From: Holophagaceae bacterium
GTDB taxonomy: Bacteria; Acidobacteriota; Holophagae; Holophagales; Holophagaceae
Direction of reading: 5' to 3'
DNA: 64,000 nucleotides
Assembly (NCBI GenBank): GCA_016722505.1
Contig: JADKJH010000001.1
Span: 1,426,001 to 1,490,000 of the forward strand
Made by a program: the position numbers and the translations under genes. The notes under the pieces were generated by a model. The model was not told where the DNA came from and ran no database searches. It saw nothing but the letters and a program-made list of their open reading frames with translations. Of the stretch, positions 53,173 to 61,759 are shown one piece after another. Positions within the stretch are counted from its first letter, which is position 1; each line of letters begins with the position of its first letter.

Positions 53173-54327
53173 ATGACCACGACCCAGCGATTTGCCACCA
53201 CTTGCATTCATGCGGGCCAACAGCCGGATTTGCTGAGCGGCGCCTTGATGACGCCGGTCTACTTCACCTCGACCTATATCCAGGAAGGCCTGAACCAGCA
53301 TCGCGGCTATGAATACGCACGCACCCGGAATCCTACAAGAGACGCTGTTGAAGGCAATTTGGCTGCGTTGGAAGGCGCTGAATTCGGCGTTGCCTTCGCC
53401 TCGGGCCTGGCCGCGACCCAAGCAGTCCTGGAGCTGCTCTCCAGCGGCGATCATCTGGTGCTGGGAGATAATGTCTACGGCGGCACCTTCCGCCTGGTGG
53501 ACAAGATCATGTCCCGTTTCGGGCTGACCTATACCCAGGTGGATACATCCGATCTGGCGGCGCTCCGCGCGGCGATCCAACCTCATACGAAACTCGTGAT
53601 GCTGGAAACACCAACGAATCCCATGTTGGGGCTCACAGACATCGAGGCGGTGCGCGGATTACTGAAGGAGCTGGGAGCCCCCGCAATACTGGCCGTGGAC
53701 AACACATTCGCCACCCCCTTCAACCAGCGGCCCCTGGAACTCGGGGCCGACCTTGTTTTTCATTCCACGACGAAATATCTGAACGGACATAGCGATAGCA
53801 TTGGCGGTGTGGTGGTCACGAATTCCGCCGAGCTGAGCGAGCGGCTGCATTTCATCCAGAACGCTGCGGGCGCCATTCTCTCTCCCATGGAAAGCTGGCT
53901 GGTTCTACGGGGCACCAAGACGTTGCATCTGCGGATGGAGCGCCACAACGCGAATGCGCTCCAGATCGCGCGCTGGCTGGAACAGCGCAAGGATCTGAAA
54001 TCGGTCTACTACCCGGGACTGGAATCGCATCCCCAACACGAGCTCGCCAAGCGCCAGATGAAGGGATTTTCGGGCATCGTCAGCTTTGATACCGGCGATG
54101 CTGAACGCACCCGGCGGATGGCTGCCACGTTCAAGATATTTGCGCTTGCGGAATCCCTCGGCGGCGTAGAAAGCCTGATCTGCCATCCCGTATCCATGAC
54201 CCACGGCAGCGTCCCCGAAGGTGATCGCGCCAAGCTTGGCATCACAGATTCATTGCTTCGTCTCAGCGTCGGTGTTGAGGACGTCCGCGATCTTATCGAA
54301 GATCTGGAGCAGGCCCTGAAAGCTTAG
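53173..54327 (+). CDS. Cystathionine gamma-synthase / lyase family PLP enzyme
   Basis: 384 aa of the Cys/Met-metabolism fold-type I family. N-terminal FATTCIHAGQQPD, active-site Tyr/Arg in YEYARTRNPTRDAVE, GLAATQAVLELL, phosphate/PLP Asp in VDNTFATPFNQRPLELGAD and PLP Lys201 in HSTTKYLNGHSD; the end SLGGVESLICHP and SVGVEDVRDLIEDLEQAL are conserved. It could be MetB (synthase) or MccB/CGL (lyase); no neighbour settles this. Confidence 0.9.
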   Translation: MTTTQRFATTCIHAGQQPDLLSGALMTPVYFTSTYIQEGLNQHRGYEYARTRNPTRDAVEGNLAALEGAEFGVAFASGLAATQAVLELLSSGDHLVLGDNVYGGTFRLVDKIMSRFGLTYTQVDTSDLAALRAAIQPHTKLVMLETPTNPMLGLTDIEAVRGLLKELGAPAILAVDNTFATPFNQRPLELGADLVFHSTTKYLNGHSDSIGGVVVTNSAELSERLHFIQNAAGAILSPMESWLVLRGTKTLHLRMERHNANALQIARWLEQRKDLKSVYYPGLESHPQHELAKRQMKGFSGIVSFDTGDAERTRRMAATFKIFALAESLGGVESLICHPVSMTHGSVPEGDRAKLGITDSLLRLSVGVEDVRDLIEDLEQALKA

Positions 54328-54400
54328 TAGGCTTGGGGCCATCAGCTTTGAGCTTTGCCCATTACTGGCGGCTGAAAGCTCATGGCTGTGGGCGAAAGGC

Positions 54401-54916
54401 TTAGGCTGGAACCAGATCTCCATCATCCTTCTGCCGCTTGCGCAGGAAGTCATGAAGGGCTCCGTAATCCACCGAGGCCTTCCGCTTTTCCCAGGGCGCA
54501 CCGGCGTGCCAAAGCCCGACCATATCCTCGGGGCAGCCCACGCGCTCCCAGATGCTTTCGAGAATGATCGCCAGCGCTTCGCTGGTCAGGTCCGCTTGCA
54601 GGGCGTCCTGGATCAGGGCCAAGCGCCAGCGGTCCTGGGCGGCGGACCACCTGGTGCCGCCGGGGCGCGGCAATTTTCCTGTGCATTCGCGGCAGGCCTC
54701 CCAAAACGTTTCCTCAAAGCGCTCCAGGCCTTCGCCTTCCAGGCCCACAAGCCTTCCGCAGGCCTCACCATGGAAGCCGTGGCTTGAAACCCAGGCCTGG
54801 ATATCGAGCTGTTTCAGCAGGCCAAAATCGTAGCCCACCACCATCTCGTTCCAGGTGATGGGTTCGTTGGCCTGGGACTGCCGCTGCAACAGGGCCATCC
54901 AGTTGCTGATGTGCAT
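54401..54916 (-). CDS. Hypothetical protein, family not recognised
   Basis: 171 aa, mostly helical in composition. Notable segments are WNEMVVGYDFGLLKQLD, HGFHGEACGRLVGLEGEG and LTSEALAIILESIWERVGCPEDM; four Cys and several Trp. I see no signal peptide or membrane segment, so it is probably cytoplasmic. The stop lies near a low-complexity spacer (54328-54400). Confidence 0.65.
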   Translation of the reverse strand: MHISNWMALLQRQSQANEPITWNEMVVGYDFGLLKQLDIQAWVSSHGFHGEACGRLVGLEGEGLERFEETFWEACRECTGKLPRPGGTRWSAAQDRWRLALIQDALQADLTSEALAIILESIWERVGCPEDMVGLWHAGAPWEKRKASVDYGALHDFLRKRQKDDGDLVPA

Positions 54917-54994
54917 GGAACACCTCTCAATGACTCAAAGATGGGCCTGAGCTGTGAAGGCAACGTGAAAGCTTCTCCATATCCATGGCACGGA

Positions 54995-55939
54995 TCAGGG
55001 AAATAGTTGTAACGCGAGATGGGCTGCCACTCTCGCGCTGTCCCCTGCGCCCTCCAGCGTGGGCGCCAGCTCCATCACGTCGGCCCCCACCCAAGGGGCG
55101 GACCAGCGGTGGATGGGCTGCAGCAGCGCGATCAGTTCGACCACGCTGAGACCGCCAGGGACAGGCTCTGCCACAGCAGGGCAGTAAGCTGGATCAAGGA
55201 CATCGAGATCGAGGGATACATATGCGGGCCCCTGGGCAACCCGGGCGATATCACCTTGCAATTGAGCCGCAAGGCGGCCATCCCGGAGATCCCAAGGCGT
55301 CCACATGCGGATGCCCGCGTCGGCTAGGAAGGCCAGCTCCTCGCTTTCAAATCGCGGCGCCCGAAGGCCGATCTGCACGGTGCGCCGGGGGTCGAGCAGG
55401 CCTTCTTCGATGGCTGATCGCATCCAGGTTCCATGGTGGTGCGCCGTGCCCCAGGCCTCGCCGATTCCCGCATCCGGGTGTGCATCGAAGTGCAACAGAC
55501 CCAACTGTCCGTGCTTTCGCCAGTGGGCCCGTAGGGCGCCCAGGGTCATCAGATGATCACCCCCGAGCATCAATGTCCGTGCTCCTTGGGCAACCCACGC
55601 CGTCACGGTGCCCTGCACAGCCGATAGTGCTTCCTCGATGCTGAAGGGCCGCGTTGGGATATTGCCGCCATCCACCCAATCCAAGGCGGCGAAACCGCGT
55701 GGGATTTCATCAGCGCCGTTTCCCTGGAGGCGAAGGGGCATGGGCAGCCTACCTATGCCCAGGCTCGCTCCGCGCAATGCCCAAGGGCCCATGCGTGCGC
55801 CAGGGCGATTCAACACGCCGCCATCAAAGGGCGCGCCAAGCACCACACCCGGGACTTCAGATGGTTCGAGCTGAAGGGGTAGGCCGAGAAAGGGTGTGAG
55901 GCCCGTGCGAAGGCTTTGGAGCAGTAGGTCGGGAGTCAT
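54995..55939 (-). CDS. Arginase / agmatinase / formiminoglutamase family hydrolase
   Basis: 314 aa from the ATG at 55939, preceded by GAGGTG. Ureohydrolase Mn ligands are visible in order: GGDHLMTLG, HFDAHPDAG and SLDLDVLDPAYCPA. A typical PGARMGPWALR substrate loop lies near residue 45. The enzyme cleaves guanidino or formimino groups; which one (arginase, agmatinase or HutG-type) is not decidable from sequence. It follows the PlsC gene by 7 bases and is likely cotranscribed. Confidence 0.88.
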   Translation of the reverse strand: MTPDLLLQSLRTGLTPFLGLPLQLEPSEVPGVVLGAPFDGGVLNRPGARMGPWALRGASLGIGRLPMPLRLQGNGADEIPRGFAALDWVDGGNIPTRPFSIEEALSAVQGTVTAWVAQGARTLMLGGDHLMTLGALRAHWRKHGQLGLLHFDAHPDAGIGEAWGTAHHHGTWMRSAIEEGLLDPRRTVQIGLRAPRFESEELAFLADAGIRMWTPWDLRDGRLAAQLQGDIARVAQGPAYVSLDLDVLDPAYCPAVAEPVPGGLSVVELIALLQPIHRWSAPWVGADVMELAPTLEGAGDSARVAAHLALQLFP

Positions 55940-55946
55940 TGACACC

Positions 55947-56714
55947 TCAATTCGAGTGCGGTTCAAGGTGATTACGCAGGTTCCTCAGCCAGAGGCCCTC
56001 ATCGCCATGGGGTGCCATAACCGGACCGGGCCGGATCCTCACACGGGTTCTTCGAGCGCGGCAGAGCGTATGGATATGCGGTGGCAGAGAATCCTCGCCG
56101 GTCCAGGCATAGTGGGCATCCGGACTCTCCAGATGCAGGGGCAGGACGCTCAACCCCAGGCGGAATGCCGCCCGCAATCCACCCTCATAAAAAGGCGCAA
56201 GTTTGCCGCCCGTGGTCGTGGTGCCTTCGGGGAAAAGCAAGAAGGGCGCGCCCGTCCGCCAATGACGGATGAGCTCCAGCAGGGCTGTGGCACGATGCGT
56301 CGGATTCTCCCTGTCTACGAATCGAAGCCCAGCCCTGCAAGCATGGCGGCCCAAGAGCGGGTAAGCGGCCACCTCGGCTTTCGCCAGGGTTCCCATGGGC
56401 CGCTGGGCCATGAGAATCAGTGGGTCTACCCAGCTGAGGTGGTTGGCCACCCAGATCTGGGCACCTTCAGGAATAGGTGCGACGAACTCCATTTCTATAT
56501 GAAGTGAGCGCAGGAGATTCCGGGACCAACGGCTCAGCACACAGGCAGGATCGTCTGCTTGACCCAGCTGTGGCAGGATGTAGGCCGTGGAAGCGAGGGT
56601 GCTCATCCATGCCCAGAGGGTCAGGGGATGCCAAGCCGCCCTCAGGATCTCGGACCCCAAGGGGGAATCCGTGTACGCCCAGCTGCTGGCGGGAAGGCTC
56701 TGGGCTGTTCTCAC
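55947..56714 (-). CDS. 1-acyl-sn-glycerol-3-phosphate acyltransferase-like protein (PlsC family)
   Basis: 255 aa from a GTG overlapping the GNAT stop (GTGA). The four acyltransferase blocks appear: NHLSWVDPLI (HX4D), GRHACRAGLRFVDRE, LLFPEGTTTTGG and VLPLHLES. An N-terminal hydrophobic stretch (LTLWAWMSTLASTAYILP) suggests membrane association. It transfers an acyl chain to a lysolipid or an amino-lipid acceptor. Confidence 0.87.
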   Translation of the reverse strand: MRTAQSLPASSWAYTDSPLGSEILRAAWHPLTLWAWMSTLASTAYILPQLGQADDPACVLSRWSRNLLRSLHIEMEFVAPIPEGAQIWVANHLSWVDPLILMAQRPMGTLAKAEVAAYPLLGRHACRAGLRFVDRENPTHRATALLELIRHWRTGAPFLLFPEGTTTTGGKLAPFYEGGLRAAFRLGLSVLPLHLESPDAHYAWTGEDSLPPHIHTLCRARRTRVRIRPGPVMAPHGDEGLWLRNLRNHLEPHSN

Positions 56715-57241
56715 GACACCAGCCGCAAGCGTGTGTAGCGCGCTCGCACACGGTTGAGATCCTCTTTAGTGATGGCAGACCAGAGCCGCCGGTCGCCCCG
56801 CTGGTAGTAGTCGTCCACTTCACGCACGACACGGGCGCCCAGCGCATTGTGGATGCTCCTGGCATCCTGGTTATCCGGCTCCACCAAGAAGCGGCACTCG
56901 ATCATCTCTTCCTGAAAAAGTTTGCCGAGCATGGCGCGGATCAGCAGGTAGTTGACCTTGCCCTTCTGGTAGTCGGGATGCACCGCGAGCGTGGCGCAAT
57001 AGGCCACCTTGCCGTTAGGGAAGTTCAGTACGTAGCCCACGGGCCGCTCGCCATCCAGAGCGATGAAACACCACTCCGGGTACAGCTCTGTGCAGAGCCG
57101 CAGGTAGTAGGGACAAAGCTGGCCAGTGGCGTCCCCGCCCCAGATCTCGCTTTCCAGGCGGCGGAGATGCCAGAAATCCTCGCTCTCAAGGGGGCGGACG
57201 GTGTATCTGGGCGATTGAATTTCGAGCTGAGTGGGGACCAT
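56711..57241 (-). CDS. GNAT-family N-acetyltransferase
   Basis: 176 aa, GAGGTGT before the ATG at 57241. The GNAT core is seen in LRRLESEIWGG, GYVLNFP and the acetyl-CoA motif ATLAVHPDYQKGKVNYLLIRAML, with RSIHNALGARVVREVDDYY at the end. Acceptor unknown. It is the first gene of a three-gene unit with PlsC and the ureohydrolase; it does not resemble OlsB closely. Confidence 0.85.
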   Translation of the reverse strand: MVPTQLEIQSPRYTVRPLESEDFWHLRRLESEIWGGDATGQLCPYYLRLCTELYPEWCFIALDGERPVGYVLNFPNGKVAYCATLAVHPDYQKGKVNYLLIRAMLGKLFQEEMIECRFLVEPDNQDARSIHNALGARVVREVDDYYQRGDRRLWSAITKEDLNRVRARYTRLRLVS

Positions 57242-57344
57242 GGGTACACCTCTGGACCATCAGCTTCGGAGGCCCCCGTGAAAGCAGCGTGTTCTTTCCG
57301 CGGCAAGGCCGCTGATTTTGTGGAACGAGTGTGTGAACTGCCTC

Positions 57345-57869
57345 TTAGATGGAGCCATAAGCCTGGAACAGCGTGGCGTAGCTGCGGGGCTCGATGTGGG
57401 ATGCATCCAGGCCGAGGTGTTCCATGGCCAGGCGGATGGTTTGAGGATCGCCTTCGAGTTCCAGGTAGCTGCCGAAGGGCGTTTCATCCAGACAGGCTTC
57501 GAGAGACTCCCGCTTGAAGGTTGCCCGGCGCTTGGCCATCCGAAATGCCGGAGCGTATCCCAGCGCGGAAAGGATGCCTTCCATGGCCTCCTGGTCCACG
57601 ATGATCGTTTGGATCTCTGGGCGGATCTTCAGTTCCGGGTCTGGTTGCTGGGGACCCTTCCAGGTCAACAAGGATTTCCCGCCATAACGGCGAAGACGGA
57701 GGGCGCTGCCCTTGGCAAGCAACTCGCCGCCGCGGTCCCAGAGGGTGCTTTCTTCTTCCTGCATGGGTTCCACGGGCAGGAAACTCAAAGCTTCCAGCAT
57801 GGGGCGTAAAGCCTGAGTGGAAGGAATGCGCAGTTTTACTTCGGTTTCTATCGGGTTGCTCTGTGCCAT
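57345..57869 (-). CDS. CYTH-domain protein (class IV adenylate cyclase / triphosphatase family)
   Basis: 174 aa. The N-terminal signature ETEVKLRI (ExExK) is present, followed by alternating basic/acidic strands lining the tunnel: SALRLRRYGGKSLLTWKGP, RPEIQTII, RMAKRRATFKRES and GSYLELEGDPQTI. CYTH enzymes hydrolyse or cyclise triphosphates (ThTP, PPPi or ATP). Substrate not predictable. Divergent from the next gene with 18 bases between. Confidence 0.85.
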   Translation of the reverse strand: MAQSNPIETEVKLRIPSTQALRPMLEALSFLPVEPMQEEESTLWDRGGELLAKGSALRLRRYGGKSLLTWKGPQQPDPELKIRPEIQTIIVDQEAMEGILSALGYAPAFRMAKRRATFKRESLEACLDETPFGSYLELEGDPQTIRLAMEHLGLDASHIEPRSYATLFQAYGSI

Positions 57870-57887
57870 CCCGTTAATCTGTCATCG

Positions 57888-59195
57888 GTGCCACAGAAAC
57901 GCTACCTCATTGCCACGCTATTTATCGCCGGCATGCTTTTGCTGGTGGCTGTCGTGCAGGCTTTCAAGCCGCCCCGGGAAGGTGGCGTGGCGGTAGACAC
58001 AGCTGTGCTCAGTTTGAATCTGGACAGCTTCGAGGCCATCTCGGACCTCCGCTTGGAGGACGGTTGGGCGCCGCGGTTCACGGCCGCTCAGGATCCTGAT
58101 CAATGGGAATCCTGGCCTTCGGAGGGAGGTTTCGGAACCGCCTGGGAACCGGCCTCGCCCTTCATGTCCGACCAGGCCTTGGCCTTGAACGGGCCGGGTG
58201 GGCATAGTGAAGTCGCGTTATGGCACGGCCTGGAGTGGCGCCATTACCGGTTTGACGCCCCGTTGGCCTCCGCGAGGCTGGATCCAGCCAAGCAGAACCG
58301 GTTGCTGGTGACCCTCAATCTTGGCCGCGGGCACTTCCAGACCAAACTCCTGGAAGTTCCGGAAGGCCGCGTGCTTTGGGCCGTGGACAGCGGGCCCTGG
58401 AGCCGCTTTAGCTGGGATGGGAAAGCGGTGCTGATGGGGTTGATGGACCCGTCTCAAGGCGGTCGTCTTCTGTTGGCCGCTTTGCCGGTGGAAGGCGACT
58501 GGCCCGATTCCAGCCTCGCCCCGTGGGATGAAGACGGTTTGCCCGGGGCCCCGCGGGGATTGGCGGTGCGTCTGGATCAGCTTTGGGACGACGGCAAGGA
58601 TTTGCCAGGCCCCAAATTGCTCATTCCCTGGTACATCAACAGCCGGTTGTGGATGCCCCGACGAGATTACCTGTGGGTTTCTTCTGAAGGCAGTTGGACA
58701 CTCTGGCGGTTGCGGGATGGCCTTTGGCGGCGGGAGGCGAGCGGGCCTGGTGTCCTATCCGCCCAGCCACCTCGGTGGATGGGCCTCGTGGCGCCTTCTG
58801 CTGAAGGAGCTGCGCGATCCCGGAGCGCCACCGATGCTGCGAAGTGGGAGGCTGCGCCAGCGGATCTGCCGCCCTGGCCGGCCTACGATGCTGCCTGGCT
58901 ATGGCATAAAGATGCATCCCGGGGTGCCCTCACCGCCTGGGATCTTCGCTGGAACGAAGGTGAACCGCTTCTTCCCAAAGAGCGCCAGCGGGGTTCATTG
59001 ATGAGTGCCTACCGGGCAGAATGGCGAGCCGCTTCGAATTTGCGCGCATCCGTGCGCGGTTGGCTTCCTGATGGGCCCCAAGTCGCGGTGCGGGAGCTGA
59101 ATGGTGTGGCCTGGGTCTGGGTGGGAGACCGTGTCCTGCTGGTGCGGCTGGTGGGCACAGAGCGATTGCGGAAGCTCAAGGGTGCCTCTGAATGA
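57888..59195 (+). CDS. Exported or membrane-anchored protein of unknown function
   Basis: 435 aa, GTG start. The N terminus YLIATLFIAGMLLLVAVVQAF is a signal or anchor; the rest is rich in Trp, Leu and Gly with repeated beta-like segments (RHYRFDAPLASARLD, RLLVTLNLGRGHFQTKLLE, YLWVSSEGSWTLWRLRDG), which could form a beta-propeller. I do not recognise a family. Confidence 0.7.
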   Translation: MPQKRYLIATLFIAGMLLLVAVVQAFKPPREGGVAVDTAVLSLNLDSFEAISDLRLEDGWAPRFTAAQDPDQWESWPSEGGFGTAWEPASPFMSDQALALNGPGGHSEVALWHGLEWRHYRFDAPLASARLDPAKQNRLLVTLNLGRGHFQTKLLEVPEGRVLWAVDSGPWSRFSWDGKAVLMGLMDPSQGGRLLLAALPVEGDWPDSSLAPWDEDGLPGAPRGLAVRLDQLWDDGKDLPGPKLLIPWYINSRLWMPRRDYLWVSSEGSWTLWRLRDGLWRREASGPGVLSAQPPRWMGLVAPSAEGAARSRSATDAAKWEAAPADLPPWPAYDAAWLWHKDASRGALTAWDLRWNEGEPLLPKERQRGSLMSAYRAEWRAASNLRASVRGWLPDGPQVAVRELNGVAWVWVGDRVLLVRLVGTERLRKLKGASE

Positions 59196-59285
59196 AATGA
59201 ATCCCTCCAAAAGGATTCGCAGACATCCCCTTGATTCTGGTAGCGTGATCGCAGTAGCTCACGCAGTGATCCGCCCGAGGGAACT

Positions 59286-60851
59286 ATGCCCCGCCTTCTC
59301 CTTGTGGACGACAACCCAAGTATTCACAAGATTGCTGAAACGCTTCTCGGCTCGAGCTCTATCGAGTTGACTTGCGTGGGTTCTGCCAGCGAAGCGCTGA
59401 TGCTGTTGGATTCTGGCGAGGGGTTTGACATTGCCTTGCTCGATACCGCAATGCCAGGCATGGACGGATGGGAGTTGCTCGCGCGGATGCGCAAACACCC
59501 GGATTCCGCATTCATTCCCATTGCCATGATGGCGGGTGTGCTGGATACGGTGGATCCAGAAAAACTCAAGCATGCCCCGATTCAAGGCTTCATTAAAAAA
59601 CCCATCGAATTGCGCGAACTGGCGGAGCGGGTGCAACAGCTTCTTGCGACGCCAGTAACCCTTTCAGAATCTGAAGGGAATGAGGGAGACCCCACGGTCC
59701 TTTCTCCCTTCGCCACGGTGCCAGGTACAAAAATCAAAAGCCTGCCTGAGTTCCGCGGTGTAACGAATGGTCCTCCTCCCGAAGAAATCACGCCTCGTGA
59801 ACTCTTGAATCGGGACGACGAGAAGGACGGGGACGAGCAAGATGATCTGCTGCTTTTGACGCCGGAAGATTTCTGGTTCGAAGACGCTCCGACGGAACCT
59901 GGCTCCGATGATTTCTTATTGGCCCAGGCTACAGCTCAAGCCCTGGTTGAGGCCCAGAACCAGGCTCCGCTGACCCTCGCGGCCCCGATGGACGCCACCC
60001 TCGACCTGGAAGAGCTGGATCTGGAGGCGTTAAAAGACCTTCCGAACGAAGAATCGGCTCAGGAAGCCTCATTGATGTCTGAGGCGTCTGTGGTGCCTGA
60101 TGCATCTGATGCGCTCGAATTTTCTACTCCACAGCGGGTTGAGGAACCCTTTGCCGCGGTAGTTGAAGAGCCCGCCCCTAGTGAGTTCGCGGACGAATTG
60201 GTTCTGGCTGACGATGGCTCGGCCAACGCTGGTGGATTGGGCGGATTACTCGATGTGCCTTATGAGGAAGAGACCCTTGCCATTCCCGGTCTCGCTATTC
60301 GCGCTCAAGCGCTATCCATCCAAGAACCTGGTCCCGCCGATTCCCCTGTCCATGAATTTCTCTCCGAAGACATGCCTGCTCCGGAGCCATCAGATTTCGG
60401 AGAAATGGAGGAACTGGGAGATTTCAAACCTGAAGCCCCATCATTCGAGCCTCCTGCGCCGAGGGGATTCGAATCCCAAGCCCAGCCTGTCGAGGCCCGC
60501 GAAGACGCGGGTTTCCCCTCCTCCGCCGCATATGCCTTGCCAGCCGCCGCGATGGCTCTCCCGGCCGTCGCAGCCTTGCATGCTGTGACGCCGACGGAAT
60601 CTTCAGTAGTAGCTCCACCTCCCGTTGCCCAGAGTGCTACGCCAATGGCCCTGGCTCCAGCGGAACCTATTACCGCTCCGATGGACGAGGGCGCACCGCG
60701 CGATGCCGCCGCCCTGGTCCAAGTCCTCATGTCCGATCCGGTTTTGATGGATGTCCTGACCAAGGCCGTGGTGGCCAGGCTGGGTGATCAGGCTCTTCGT
60801 GAGATAGCATGGGAGTTGATGCCGGAGTTGGCTGAGAAATTGCCACGGTAA
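59286..60851 (+). CDS. Response regulator with long acidic, Ala/Pro-rich extension
   Basis: 521 aa, GAGGGAACT before the ATG. The receiver domain is residues 1-120: VDDNPSIHKIAE, phosphorylation Asp in IALLDTAMPGMDGWELL, and the conserved Lys in FIKKPIELREL. It is followed by about 340 residues of disordered Glu/Asp/Ala/Pro-rich sequence and a C-terminal helical end (MDVLTKAVVARLGDQAL, WELMPELAEKLPR). That ending resembles the tails of scaffold-type receiver proteins in deltaproteobacteria and acidobacteria. No DNA-binding or output enzyme domain. Confidence 0.82.
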   Translation: MPRLLLVDDNPSIHKIAETLLGSSSIELTCVGSASEALMLLDSGEGFDIALLDTAMPGMDGWELLARMRKHPDSAFIPIAMMAGVLDTVDPEKLKHAPIQGFIKKPIELRELAERVQQLLATPVTLSESEGNEGDPTVLSPFATVPGTKIKSLPEFRGVTNGPPPEEITPRELLNRDDEKDGDEQDDLLLLTPEDFWFEDAPTEPGSDDFLLAQATAQALVEAQNQAPLTLAAPMDATLDLEELDLEALKDLPNEESAQEASLMSEASVVPDASDALEFSTPQRVEEPFAAVVEEPAPSEFADELVLADDGSANAGGLGGLLDVPYEEETLAIPGLAIRAQALSIQEPGPADSPVHEFLSEDMPAPEPSDFGEMEELGDFKPEAPSFEPPAPRGFESQAQPVEAREDAGFPSSAAYALPAAAMALPAVAALHAVTPTESSVVAPPPVAQSATPMALAPAEPITAPMDEGAPRDAAALVQVLMSDPVLMDVLTKAVVARLGDQALREIAWELMPELAEKLPR

Positions 60852-60932
60852 TATTGGTTATCGGCAAAGCTCATCTTCACATCCGGAACCGATCCCGGTT
60901 TCACATTCATTTCGCGCATAGGCTTAACCTGA

Positions 60933-61574
60933 ATGATCACTGGCTACAACACCGACGTCCGGCACGGCAATCGGATCTACCACGTCCAAACCGAGGATAA
61001 AGGGTTCTCCAACCCAAAGATTGAAACGCTTATCTATGTAGGCGGAGAAATCCTGGATAGTTACAGGTCCTCCTATGAAGACATGATGGCGAATCCCCCG
61101 GTTTCCGATACCGCCATCCAGGTGCGGATGGATGACCAGCACAAAGCCATCATCCGGGATATCAAGAATGGCAAATATGACAGCACGCCTCCTGATTTGC
61201 AGGAGCAGCAGGTATTCAATGAACGAGCCCTGGACCAGGCCATCCTCGAATTCCTGCAACAAGAGGGTGAGGTGGACACCCTGGAACTGGTCCTTGAAAA
61301 ACCATTGGCGCCTATCTTCGGCAAATTGTTCGATGTGCAGATGCGCGCGCGATTGACCAATAGCCAGAACCCCGTGCGTGGTGCCGATGTGGCCATACGC
61401 TTGATCTCAAGCCTAAAAAAAGCGGTGCCCCTGCTCAATGGCAAGACCGATGACGAGGGCATTTTCCACGGCCATTTAGAACTCCCCTCCAGCCAGCCTG
61501 GCCATTGCGCAATTGTGGTGAGCTGTGCCTCTGAGTATGGAAATGATGAACTGAAGGCCTTGGTGGGTTCCTGA
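60933..61574 (+). CDS. Conserved hypothetical protein
   Basis: 213 aa. The N terminus VRHGNRIYHVQTEDKGFSNP and ETLIYVGGEILDSYRSSYED appears in uncharacterised proteins I associate with acidobacteria and deltaproteobacteria. A C-terminal beta-rich half (MRARLTNSQNPVRGADVAIR, GIFHGHLELPSSQPGHCAIV) looks like an Ig/carboxypeptidase-regulatory module. No signal peptide. Confidence 0.7.
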   Translation: MITGYNTDVRHGNRIYHVQTEDKGFSNPKIETLIYVGGEILDSYRSSYEDMMANPPVSDTAIQVRMDDQHKAIIRDIKNGKYDSTPPDLQEQQVFNERALDQAILEFLQQEGEVDTLELVLEKPLAPIFGKLFDVQMRARLTNSQNPVRGADVAIRLISSLKKAVPLLNGKTDDEGIFHGHLELPSSQPGHCAIVVSCASEYGNDELKALVGS

Positions 61575-61713
61575 ATCCTAAATCTGTCTTTAGAGCCGAT
61601 GCGGAAGGGTTAGCAAGGCATTGGATATTTCCTATCCGAACCTGAATTGCCTTAGGGCGTCCGAACGGCTGCCGCAGAAGGTCAACAAGGTGTCCAAAAT
61701 AATTCCTCAACTT

Positions 61714-61743
61714 TTATTGTCTATATTTTAATATAGACAATAA
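61714..61743. promoter_or_regulatory. 30-bp perfect palindrome, probable operator of the MerR/B12 regulator
   Basis: Two 14-bp arms (ttattgtctatatt and its exact complement) separated by two bases, ending 16 bases before the ATG of the MerR-family gene. It is AT-rich against a GC-rich background and contains TATATT. The symmetry suits binding of the downstream regulator and autoregulation. Confidence 0.65.
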
Positions 61744-61759
61744 CGGGAAAGAGGAACCC

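Noticed and set aside
56711..57241. OlsB ornithine acyltransferase
   Set aside because: Only 176 aa with classical GNAT motif A; lacks the features and length of the OlsB family.
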